Below, piece by piece: positions 1 to 6,066 of a stretch of DNA of 21,590 nucleotides. Made by a program: the position numbers and the translations under genes. This DNA is from a bacterium (GTDB lineage: Bacteria > UBA8248), in assembly GCA_027622355.1 (NCBI GenBank), contig JAQBZT010000012.1:1-21590 (forward strand). The letters run 5' to 3'. Under the pieces are notes generated by a model, which saw nothing but the letters and a program-made list of their open reading frames with translations, made no database searches and was not told the origin of the DNA. Position 1 is the stretch's first letter. Each line of letters starts with the position of its first letter.

Positions 1-177
1 GTTTTCAATCGTGGGCTCGCTTGGCCAGTAGACGGGCGGCCAGGCGAACCAATCTTCCGCGGGCTTGATGGAGGTCCCGATGATCCAGAACATCGGGAAT
101 CCGGTGATGAAAAGCCACAGGCACAAAAGGGTGAATCGGGGTATTTGGCGGAATCTCCTTTTCGCTGTCCGGCCCAT
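1..177 (-). CDS. CUT1-type ABC transporter permease (MalG-like), N-terminal part, cut by window edge
   Basis: Reading the minus strand from ATG at 177 gives 59 codons that run off the left edge. The product starts MGRTAKRRFRQIPRF, followed by one hydrophobic membrane segment and then SIKP..DWFAWPPVYWP. This is the usual N-terminus of an inner-membrane MalG-like permease of carbohydrate-type ABC importers. It closely matches the start of the permease at 10752-11627, which has SVKPDHEWFAWPPVYW at the same place, and the two are also clearly similar at the nucleotide level. It is therefore a paralogue from a second, related transporter lying mostly outside the window. It is divergent from the MDR gene at 296, so it would be the first gene of its leftward transcript unless a promoter lies elsewhere. 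Family assignment is firm; substrate is unknown. Confidence 0.8.
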   Translation of the reverse strand, partial: MGRTAKRRFRQIPRFTLLCLWLFITGFPMFWIIGTSIKPAEDWFAWPPVYWPSEPTIEN

Positions 178-231
178 GTCGGCTTTCCCGGCACAATGAA
201 AGCTGTGGATGTGGGATGTAGAATCAGAAAG

Positions 232-260
232 GTTGTATATCATGGGTCTGCTTTGTTCAA
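232..260 (-). promoter_or_regulatory. Candidate promoter for the left-edge permease
   Basis: On the minus strand TTGAAC (255-260) is followed after 17 nt by TACAAC (232-237); TATACA at 234-239 with a 15-nt spacer is an alternative. It sits about 55-80 nt upstream of the permease ATG in the divergent gap (178-295). Matches are partial, so this is a weak call. The rightward promoter for the MDR gene is not obvious; TAGAAT at 219-224 is a possible -10 without a good -35. Confidence 0.25.
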
Positions 261-295
261 TCGAAATGAAAGGCGGCGCCGGGGGAAGCGGGAAA

Positions 296-1270
296 ATGAG
301 GGCGATGGTTGTTCCGGAATTCAGTCTCGATGTCCCGATGCGGATGGAGGAGCGCGATGCGCCCGCGGCCGGGCCGGGGGAGCTGCTTGTCCGCGTCCGG
401 GCGGCCGGCGTGAACCCCTCGGACATCGCGACCCGGGCGGGCAGGCACATCTACTCGAAAACGGTGACGCCCCCCTACGTTCCGGGCTGGGAGATGGCCG
501 GGGAGGTGCTGGCGCTCGGCGAGGGAGTGGAAGGGTTCGAGGTCGGCCAGCGCGTGCTGGGCCGCACGCGGAGCGGGGCCTATGCCGAAGTTGTCCGCGC
601 CGAGGCCCGCGTCGCGATGGCGCTCCCCGATTCGTTCCGCTATGCGCAGGGAGCCGGCATTGCGGTTCCCATGTACACCTCCTGGAATGCGCTGGTGCGC
701 AAGGCGAAGGCGGGCCCGGGCGAGACCGTGCTGGTGCAGGGCGGTGCCGGCGGCGTGGGGATGACGGCGATCCAGCTCGCCAAGCGGCTGGGCTGCCGGG
801 TGTTTGCGACGGTGAGCTCTCAGGCGAAGGGGGATTTTTGCCTCGAAATGGGCGCCGATGCGGTGATCAACTACCGCGAGGCGGACTTCGCGGCCCGGTG
901 TCTCGAACTGACGGGCGGCCGGGGGGTGGATGTGATCGTCGAGATGGTGGCCTGCGATAATTTCGACAAGGACCTGGAGGCGATCCGCGTGGGGGGCCGC
1001 ATCGTGGTTGTGGGGACGGGGACCGGGAAGGGGCCGATGACCCGCTTCCGGGTTCCGGCCACGATGACGAAGGACGCCCACATTTACGGGATCACGGGCC
1101 AGAACCTGACGGCCTATTTCCCTGAGCTGACCCGGCGGCTTTCCGCCCTCTTGAAAGAGGGGGGATTTCGGATTCACGTTGATCGGGAGTTTCCGCTCGA
1201 AGCCGCCAACGAAGCGCACGAGTTGGTGCTGAGCGGGAATTTTACCGGGAAGGTGGTCCTGATCCCCTGA
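296..1270 (+). CDS. Zinc-independent medium-chain (MDR) quinone oxidoreductase / alcohol dehydrogenase-like protein
   Basis: The 324-residue product is a typical full-length cytosolic NAD(P)H-dependent MDR enzyme of the quinone oxidoreductase branch, which reduces quinones, enones or similar carbonyl compounds. The N-terminal GroES-like domain has AAGVNPSD and PYVPGWEMAG. The Rossmann domain starts with VLVQGGAGGVGMTAIQLAK, the nucleotide-binding glycine motif. The Cys quartet of structural-zinc members is absent. The open frame extends upstream to 209, but ATG 296 is preferred: GGGGGAAG lies 7 nt upstream and MRAMVVPEF is the normal family start. The gene is divergent from the left-edge permease and followed by a repeat-rich gap. 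It is related to the MDR gene at 7274, but the two are distinct proteins. Actual substrate unknown. Confidence 0.9.
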   Translation: MRAMVVPEFSLDVPMRMEERDAPAAGPGELLVRVRAAGVNPSDIATRAGRHIYSKTVTPPYVPGWEMAGEVLALGEGVEGFEVGQRVLGRTRSGAYAEVVRAEARVAMALPDSFRYAQGAGIAVPMYTSWNALVRKAKAGPGETVLVQGGAGGVGMTAIQLAKRLGCRVFATVSSQAKGDFCLEMGADAVINYREADFAARCLELTGGRGVDVIVEMVACDNFDKDLEAIRVGGRIVVVGTGTGKGPMTRFRVPATMTKDAHIYGITGQNLTAYFPELTRRLSALLKEGGFRIHVDREFPLEAANEAHELVLSGNFTGKVVLIP

Positions 1271-1322
1271 GCGGCTCGCCGTGCCATCCGAGCGCGCCAT
1301 CCAGGCCGCTCCCCCATCCCAA

Positions 1323-1343
1323 CCTTCCCCCAAAGGGGGAAGG
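1323..1343. repeat. Perfect 9-bp inverted repeat with AAA loop
   Basis: CCTTCCCCC, AAA, GGGGGAAGG forms a perfect hairpin 52 bp after the MDR stop. There is no T-tract, so it is not a standard intrinsic terminator. It could be a dispersed repeat, an mRNA 3'-end stabiliser or a weak terminator. Confidence 0.7.
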
Positions 1344-1368
1344 AGCAAAGCACCCCCTCCCTTCATTT

Positions 1369-1480
1369 GGGGTCCCCGCCGAACGAAGTTCGAGCGGGGT
1401 GGGCATTCGGGGTTCCCGCCGAAGGAAGTCCGAGCGGGGCGGGCATTCGGGGTCCCCGCCGAAGGAAGTTCGAGCGGGGG
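1369..1480. repeat. 40-bp tandem repeat, about 2.8 copies, each a hairpin
   Basis: Units at 1369-1408, 1409-1448 and 1449 to about 1480 are nearly identical, each starting GGGGTCCCCGCCGAA. Within a unit CCCCGC..CGAAC and GTTCG..GCGGGG are inverted, so each copy can fold into a hairpin. Differences between copies are a few substitutions (for example GAACGAAGTTC against GAAGGAAGTCC). No unique spacers separate the copies, so it is not a CRISPR array. Confidence 0.8.
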
Positions 1481-1629
1481 TGAGGGACGGGGGGAGGAAA
1501 ACCCCATCGTCCCAATCCTCGAACCTCCCCGTATTTTCTGCACCGGCCTTTCCCTGCGCGTGTGCGAGAGTGGTCTCGCCCCACTCCAAAAAGGGGGCAG
1601 TGGATCCGTTTGCACAATGGACCCGCGGT

Positions 1630-1727
1630 GTCATTCCGAGGGAGCGCAGCGAGTGAGGAATCTGCTTTGGCCAGAGGAATCTGCTGTGGAAAAACAGATT
1701 CCTCGCGCCTCCAGCGCTCGGAATGAC
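1630..1727. repeat. MITE-like inverted repeat element (GTCATTCCGAG...CTCGGAATGAC)
   Basis: The left arm at 1630-1664 starts GTCATTCCGAGGGAGCG and ends AGGAATCTG. The right arm at 1695-1727 is its imperfect reverse complement, starting CAGATTCCTCGCGCC and ending CTCGGAATGAC. About 30 bp separate the arms. From memory, dispersed GTCATTCCGAG-type palindromic repeats occur in many environmental bacterial genomes. There is no transposase, so at most this is a non-autonomous element. Confidence 0.7.
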
Positions 1728-1771
1728 AAGAGATACCAGCAGACGGCCCCGCTGCGCAAAATTCGAGCGCG

Positions 1772-1881
1772 GGGGCGATTGCGCGATGCGGCGCGGAATT
1801 TAAGAACAGGGGCGATTGCGGGACACTGAGGGATAATGAGGGATTTTTGAGAGAGCCGGCGTGTTTGCGGGATACTGCGGG
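1772..1881. repeat. Degenerate short direct repeats (GGGGCGATTGCG and TTGCGGGAYACTG)
   Basis: GGGGCGATTGCG occurs exactly at 1772-1783 and 1809-1820. TTGCGGGACACTGAGGG (1817-1833) recurs as TTGCGGGATACTGCGGG (1865-1881). A related TATTGCGGGTTTT stretch lies near 12748-12760. The function is unknown; these may be remnants of a dispersed repeat. Confidence 0.5.
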
Positions 1882-1944
1882 GTTTTTCGCGCCGCACCCT
1901 TGCCGGGGCTTCGCCCGGATGAGGAGCCTGTCTGGAATTCGCCG

Positions 1945-3114
1945 CTAGCTATCCCGCAGGCGAACGGCCATCTCGAGCAGCGCCTCATCCTCCCCCGCGC
2001 CGGCGATGAGGGAGAGCCCCACCGGGCAGCCCTCCACCTTTCCCAGCGGCAGACTGATTTGCGGAACGCCGCTCACGCTCGCGATTGAGGTGAGCTGGAT
2101 GAGCCGATGGCGGAACGCCTCGAGCTCGGGCCCTTCCATGTTTTTCACGGGCGCGATGCCGGGGGCGGTTGGAATCGCCATCAAGGTTCCGGGGGTGAGG
2201 AGCGCCCGCATCCGGCGGGTCGCCGCCTCCCGGATGGTGCGGGCTGCTTCGGCCTTTCCGGCCGGCATCGCGGCCGCCCACTCGAAGCGCGCCTCGATGT
2301 GGGGGCCGAACGCGGGGCGCTCTTTTTCGACCCAAGGGCCGTGGGCCTGCCACACCTCCCACCCGAGAAGGTGCCGGGCCGGGGGGAGCCATTCTTCCAG
2401 TCCGTCTTCGGTGAGTCGGATGTTTTCTGCGGCGCCGAGCGCGGCCCCGATTTTTTTCACGAAGGGGGAGAGCGCCTCTTTGACCTCCGGGTTCGCCAGA
2501 TCCCAGGCGTCCTCGGGGATAAGCAGGCGCGACGGGGCTTGCGCCTTCTTTTCCCCGAAAAGGACCCGGCCGACTTTCAGGAGAATTTTCGGGTCGCGGG
2601 CGAACCAGCCGATCGTGTCGAACGAGGGGGCGAGGGGGACGAGGCCCTCGGCGGGGATGCGGCCGTGGGTGGGCCGGATGCCGTAGATGCCGCAGTAGCT
2701 GGCCGGCACGCGGACCGAGCCCAGAGTGTCGGAGCCGAGCGCGAAATCGGCGAGCCCTCCCGCGACCGCCGCCGCCGATCCGCTCGAGGAGCCGCCCGGG
2801 ATGCGCCCCGGCGCGTTGACGTTGACGGGGGTTCCGTAGTGCGCATTTTCGCCGTTCAGGGAAAAGGCGATCTCGTCCATGTGGCATTTCGCGGTGAGCG
2901 CCGCGCCGGCCCGGATGAGTCCCTCCACGGCCGGGGCGGTCTGGGTCTCCGGCGGGTGGGTGCGCAGCCAGTCGGGATTGCCGCAGCCTGTCGCGTGGCC
3001 TGCGATGTGAAAGTTGTCCTTCGCCGCGAAAGTGAGGGAGGCCAGCGGGCCTTCCTTCGCACCCTCGATTCGCCCGCTGTAATGGGCGACAAGCGCGTTC
3101 AGATTATCGCGCAT
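1945..3114 (-). CDS. Amidase-signature hydrolase, AMI1-like
   Basis: The 389-residue cytosolic enzyme hydrolyses a carboxamide to acid and ammonia. The Ser-cisSer-Lys triad is visible as K32 (AAKDNF), S109 (PGGSSSGSAA) and S133 (GSDTLGSVRVPA). The spacings of 77 and 24 residues equal those of the triad remembered for plant indole-3-acetamide hydrolase AMI1 (K36, S113, S137). GNPDW and MDEIAFSLNGENAHYGTP also resemble AMI1. The loop reads DTLGS rather than the common DTGGS, but the nucleophilic Ser is kept. ATG 3114 has AAGGA upstream. The gene is third in a leftward operon after two cupins (36-nt gap). It is not GatA, because the protein is short and no gatB or gatC is nearby. Substrate not determined; indole-3-acetamide is only one candidate. 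Confidence 0.88.
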   Translation of the reverse strand: MRDNLNALVAHYSGRIEGAKEGPLASLTFAAKDNFHIAGHATGCGNPDWLRTHPPETQTAPAVEGLIRAGAALTAKCHMDEIAFSLNGENAHYGTPVNVNAPGRIPGGSSSGSAAAVAGGLADFALGSDTLGSVRVPASYCGIYGIRPTHGRIPAEGLVPLAPSFDTIGWFARDPKILLKVGRVLFGEKKAQAPSRLLIPEDAWDLANPEVKEALSPFVKKIGAALGAAENIRLTEDGLEEWLPPARHLLGWEVWQAHGPWVEKERPAFGPHIEARFEWAAAMPAGKAEAARTIREAATRRMRALLTPGTLMAIPTAPGIAPVKNMEGPELEAFRHRLIQLTSIASVSGVPQISLPLGKVEGCPVGLSLIAGAGEDEALLEMAVRLRDS

Positions 3115-3150
3115 TCCGTTTCCTTCATTTTCAAAAGAGCCGGGGATTTC

Positions 3151-3534
3151 CTATTCGGCCGCTCTCCGGTGTATCTGGTTCATTTTCACGGCCCGGCCGC
3201 AGGAGAAAACGCGGCAGCCCACCGGATATTCGTAGGGGCCGTGAAGATTCCCCGCTCCGCCGCCGTAGACGTAATCGCCCGGCGTGAGGATTTTCCCGTC
3301 CACGTGCATCTCCCCCTCGAGGACGAGGATGCAGTGGTAGTGATCGTGCTCGTGCCGCGGCTCGACGTAGCCGGGCGGAAATTTGACGAACTTCTCCGTC
3401 CGCTCGGACACCTCGTCGTATCCCTCGCGGATAACCTTGATCTGGACGCCTGGAGGAAGGCCCAGGATTTTTTCTCCGTCTTCCCATTCGATCTTTTCGG
3501 TGTTTACCGCAAAGAAGTTGCCTGCGTATTCCAT
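3151..3534 (-). CDS. Small single-domain cupin, paralogue 1
   Basis: The product is 127 residues. The first cupin motif (about residues 60-80) reads HEHDHYHCILVLEGEMHVDG, giving several His and a Glu as likely metal ligands. The second motif continues as TPGDYVYGG..NLHGPYEYPVGC. A conserved Cys pair lies in PVGCRVFSCGRA. The frame is open far upstream, but ATG 3534 is chosen because GAGGAAG lies just upstream and its N-terminus aligns with the neighbouring paralogue. It sits 29 nt after the first cupin and 36 nt before the amidase. Such cupins act as small oxygenases, isomerases or sensors; the reaction cannot be read from the sequence. Confidence 0.85.
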   Translation of the reverse strand: MEYAGNFFAVNTEKIEWEDGEKILGLPPGVQIKVIREGYDEVSERTEKFVKFPPGYVEPRHEHDHYHCILVLEGEMHVDGKILTPGDYVYGGGAGNLHGPYEYPVGCRVFSCGRAVKMNQIHRRAAE

Positions 3535-3563
3535 CTTCCTCACTCCTGTCGGATGAATTCGGC

Positions 3564-3974
3564 CTAGTAGCCCTTCGTGAGATCCGTGTCCCGGCCGGAT
3601 TGGGGATTCCGGTGTATCTGGTTCATCTTCTTCGCCCGGCTGCAGGAGAAGACCGTGCAGCCGACCGGGTAGTGGAAGGGGCCGTGCTGTTCGCCGGGGC
3701 CGCCGAATACGAAGTCCCCGCGCTTGAGGATTTTCCCGTGGACGTGCATCTCGCCCTCGAGAATGAGGGTGCTGTGAAGATGATCGTGGATGTGCAGCGG
3801 CTCGAGGTAGCCGGGGGGAAAGCGCAGGAATTTGTCCACGCGCTCGGAAACGCCGTCGTAGCCCTCGGCCACAATCTTGACCTGAATACCGGGCGGCAGG
3901 CCGATAATCCGGGTTCCATCCTCCCATTCGATATCGTCTGTTTTGAGGGCGAGGAACTTTTCGGCGGGGTTCAT
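3564..3974 (-). CDS. Small single-domain cupin, paralogue 2
   Basis: The 136-residue product is about 65% identical (hand count) to the next gene over 122 aligned positions, with shared IEWEDG, GLPPG, FPPGY.EP, LEGEMHV.GKIL, YPVGC and KMNQIHR. The likely metal site is HIHDHLHSTLILEGE. It carries an extra polar C-terminal tail of about 12 residues. ATG 3974 is preferred over the upstream in-frame ATG at 4016 because AAGGAG precedes it at normal distance. It is the first gene of the cupin-cupin-amidase operon. Tandem duplication with retained ligands suggests both copies are functional, possibly as a heteromer or with different substrates. Function unknown. Confidence 0.85.
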   Translation of the reverse strand: MNPAEKFLALKTDDIEWEDGTRIIGLPPGIQVKIVAEGYDGVSERVDKFLRFPPGYLEPLHIHDHLHSTLILEGEMHVHGKILKRGDFVFGGPGEQHGPFHYPVGCTVFSCSRAKKMNQIHRNPQSGRDTDLTKGY

Positions 3975-4412
3975 TTCAGTCTCCTTTTGAGGTTCAAGTC
4001 CCCCGGAAAGCGACAAACCGGGAGAATATGTTGATGGGTGTTTAGAGAGTTAATATAGCGGATTATTCCACGAATGGCCTGAGGAGGAAGCAGGAGAATT
4101 CATGGGGCGGGACCATTTGGGCGGGCGGGGTTCACGCATCCACCGTTTTTGGGCAGGGGCCGGAAGCTGTATTTTCAGATTTTTTCATCTTTTTTTGTTG
4201 CCCCCCCTGGAAGCCGCTCTCAACGTGCGATTCAGGGAAATTAATCAATCGACAGAATTATCTCGAAAATCGGCTTGTTGACACGGGTTGGGCTTTTTTC
4301 CATAATTTTCACATTAGCATTTATCCACGTTTGAGAAGTTCTTCTTTGGGGGATTGGTGCCACCCAAAATCCGTGTGGACGATACCCATTCGGCTTGAGA
4401 GAGGAGCACAAC
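3975..4412. other. Divergent intergenic region between cupin operon and binding-protein gene
   Basis: This 438-bp stretch has no credible gene and is more AT-rich than its surroundings. It carries the rightward promoter at 4278-4306 and a transcript leader of about 100 nt before the binding-protein ATG. On the minus strand TATATT (4052-4057 as AATATA on plus) is a plausible -10 for the cupin operon, but I see no good -35. T-rich runs occur at about 4162-4200 without a preceding stem. No operator palindrome was recognised. Confidence 0.5.
4278..4306 (+). promoter_or_regulatory. Sigma70-type promoter for the solute-binding protein gene
   Basis: A perfect -35 TTGACA (4278-4283), exactly 17 nt of spacer and a -10 CATAAT (4301-4306, 5 of 6) lie about 105 nt upstream of the ATG at 4413. 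Surrounding DNA is AT-rich. This is the best promoter match I found in the window and suits a highly expressed binding protein. Confidence 0.75.
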
Positions 4413-5873
4413 ATGAGCACAGGGAAGTTGAGCAGACGGAAGTTCATCAAGGGCGCAGTGGCGACAGCAATTGCCGCGCCGGCAGTTCTGCGGGGGGCGA
4501 AGCCCGCAAGTGCCCTGAGCAAAGAAGAGGAAGGCATCGTCAACGCGGCAAAGAAAGCGGGCGGCGCGGGTCTCAACCTCATGGTGTGGTCCCTGTACTA
4601 CCGCAACATGCCGAAGACGATGGAGGAGTTCCGGAAGCTGACCGGGATCGGCACCAGCAAGATTCAGGACATCAGCGTCTTCCAGATTCCCCAGCGCTCC
4701 CTGACCGAGGCCGTCCAGCGCTCCGGCACGTTCGATATGTTCCACATCGACACGAACATGATTCCCTCGCTGGTTTCGGCGGGCCTCGCCGAGCCGCTCG
4801 ACAAGTATCTGGACGAAGCCGGCTTCCGGCCCCAGATGGTGGGCAAGTTTCCCCTCTACACGAAGTACAAGGGGCAGACCTATGGCCTGATGACGGACGG
4901 CAACGTCCACGTCCAGGTGGCCCGCAAAGACCTCATGGAGAATCCCGACGAGCAGAAGCGCTTCGCCGACAAGCACGGCAAGCCGCTCAAGATGCCGGTG
5001 ACCTGGGAGGACAACCAGCAGATCGCCGAGTTCTTCCACCGCCCCGACCAGAAGCTCTACGGTTCGGGCAGCCTGCGCAACCGGACGAACGGCCTCACCT
5101 GGTGGCACATGTACTTCTACAGCGCTGGTGGCTCCATGTTCGATGGCGACATGAACCCGACGATCAACAATAGCGCTGGCGAGTACGCGATGAAGGTCTA
5201 CCTTGACCTGAAAAAGGCCTCCCCGCCGGAAGCGCCGGGCTGGGGCACGCCGCAGATGATTCCGCAGCACTACAACGGGCACATCGCCACCTCCCAGTAC
5301 TGGGACGGCATGCTCGCGGGCCTCGAGGGGCCGGCCAACCGGGCCAAGAAGCCCTGGCTCTACAGCGTGGTTCCGGGTTCCACCCACTCTGGCAAGCTCA
5401 TGAACCGTTCGGTCTCGACAACGACGAGCTGGGTGGTCAACCGCCACGCCAAGAACAAGGCGCAGGCGGCCTACCTCGCCATGTGGTGGAGCACCCTCGC
5501 CAGCAGCACCGACATCGTCGGGCACCCGACCATGACGTTCCACGATCCGTGGCATCCGGGACACTTCGATCCCAGCATTCCCGAGGGCAAGATGGTGGCG
5601 AAGGTCTACTCCCCGCTGGGGATGGAGGCCATCAAGGAGAATCTGCTGATCACCACCCCGCAGATTTACCTGACCGGCGCCCGCGAGTTCTGGGAAGCGC
5701 TCGGCAAGGGTCTCTCGGAGGCCTACGTCGGCCAGATCACTGCCAAGCAGGCGCTCGTGAACACCGAGCGGGCCTGGACGCGGCTGATCGGCCAGATTGG
5801 CAAGAAGCGCCTGAAAGAGGAGATGGCCACCTACCTGGCGATGTTCCCCGACCGGAACACGCCGAAGGGCTAG
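4413..5873 (+). CDS. Tat-exported ABC transporter solute-binding protein, family 1 (carbohydrate type)
   Basis: The 486-residue product begins with a twin-arginine signal: SRRKFIK (residues 7-13), a short hydrophobic stretch and an AxA site near residue 34 (KPASA). There is no lipobox. The mature part has the size and layout of family 1 binding proteins for sugars or polyols and is rich in Trp and Tyr. ATG 4413 is chosen over in-frame 4395 because GAGAGGAG precedes it and the Tat motif then sits correctly. It is transcribed alone, between a strong promoter and a terminator. The permease/ATPase operon at 9665-12568 lacks a binding protein and is the natural partner, by inference. Tat export suggests the protein folds before export. 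Ligand unknown. Confidence 0.9.
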   Translation: MSTGKLSRRKFIKGAVATAIAAPAVLRGAKPASALSKEEEGIVNAAKKAGGAGLNLMVWSLYYRNMPKTMEEFRKLTGIGTSKIQDISVFQIPQRSLTEAVQRSGTFDMFHIDTNMIPSLVSAGLAEPLDKYLDEAGFRPQMVGKFPLYTKYKGQTYGLMTDGNVHVQVARKDLMENPDEQKRFADKHGKPLKMPVTWEDNQQIAEFFHRPDQKLYGSGSLRNRTNGLTWWHMYFYSAGGSMFDGDMNPTINNSAGEYAMKVYLDLKKASPPEAPGWGTPQMIPQHYNGHIATSQYWDGMLAGLEGPANRAKKPWLYSVVPGSTHSGKLMNRSVSTTTSWVVNRHAKNKAQAAYLAMWWSTLASSTDIVGHPTMTFHDPWHPGHFDPSIPEGKMVAKVYSPLGMEAIKENLLITTPQIYLTGAREFWEALGKGLSEAYVGQITAKQALVNTERAWTRLIGQIGKKRLKEEMATYLAMFPDRNTPKG

Positions 5874-5901
5874 GCGGTTTACCGCAGCACCGCGTTTCGC
5901 G

Positions 5902-5940
5902 CCGGGGCGGGTCCGAAAAGGGCCCGCCCCGGTTTTTTTT
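5902..5940 (+). terminator. Intrinsic terminator after the binding-protein gene
   Basis: CCGGGGCGGG (5902-5911) pairs with CCCGCCCCGG (5923-5932), three more inner pairs close a GAAAA loop, and eight T residues follow (5933-5940). It lies 29 nt after the stop codon. Confidence 0.92.
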
Positions 5941-5980
5941 GTCCGAGGCCCGCAAAAGCCGCGAATATTTCCGTGAGCCG

Positions 5981-6010
5981 TTGGGGAAATTCCTTCAGGT
6001 TGAGTAGAAT
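5981..6010 (+). promoter_or_regulatory. Candidate promoter for the OYE-MDR-LVIVD operon
   Basis: TTGGGG (5981-5986), an 18-nt spacer and TAGAAT (6005-6010, 5 of 6 to the -10 consensus) lie just after the previous terminator and about 57 nt before the ATG. A separate promoter is expected here because of the strong terminator upstream. Confidence 0.45.
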
Positions 6011-6066
6011 GGTCGAAACTCAGCCGAAAAGTGACCCATGACTCTACCAAGGGGAGTGCATGCGCC

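Larger units (their letters stand above)
1271..1944. other. Non-coding, repeat-rich intergenic region
   Basis: About 670 bp lie between the MDR gene and the end of the amidase gene. Open frames cross it on both strands, but their translations are Pro/Arg/Ser-rich and follow the repeats, and I find no credible gene. The stretch holds, in order, a 21-bp perfect palindrome (1323-1343), 2.8 copies of a 40-bp hairpin repeat (1369-1480), a 98-bp MITE-like inverted repeat (1630-1727) and degenerate GC-rich repeats (1772-1881). A small CCGGG/CCCGG hairpin lies near 1904-1919. Confidence 0.75.

Noticed and set aside
1369..1480. Possible small CRISPR array
   Set aside because: Repeats are directly adjacent with no unique spacers, each is a 40-bp unit with internal drift, and no cas gene is present.
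257..1615. Long minus-strand open frame (452 codons) opposite the MDR gene
   Set aside because: Its translation is His/Arg/Pro-rich with no recognisable motifs, mirrors the reverse of a clear MDR protein and runs into the repeats.
1281..1829. Open frame of 182 codons across the repeats
   Set aside because: The translation simply follows the tandem and inverted repeats and has no ribosome binding site or family-like segment.
2107..3567. Plus-strand open frame (486 codons) opposite the amidase and cupin genes
   Set aside because: The opposite strand encodes an amidase with an intact triad and two cupins with good ribosome binding sites; this frame is a GC-rich shadow.
3151..3927. Extended 258-codon version of the first cupin
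   Set aside because: The extra N-terminal part is the out-of-frame reading of the second cupin gene; ATG 3534 has a ribosome binding site and aligns with the paralogue.
4162..4200. Terminator in the T-rich stretch upstream of the binding-protein gene
   Set aside because: The T-runs are not preceded by a convincing stem.
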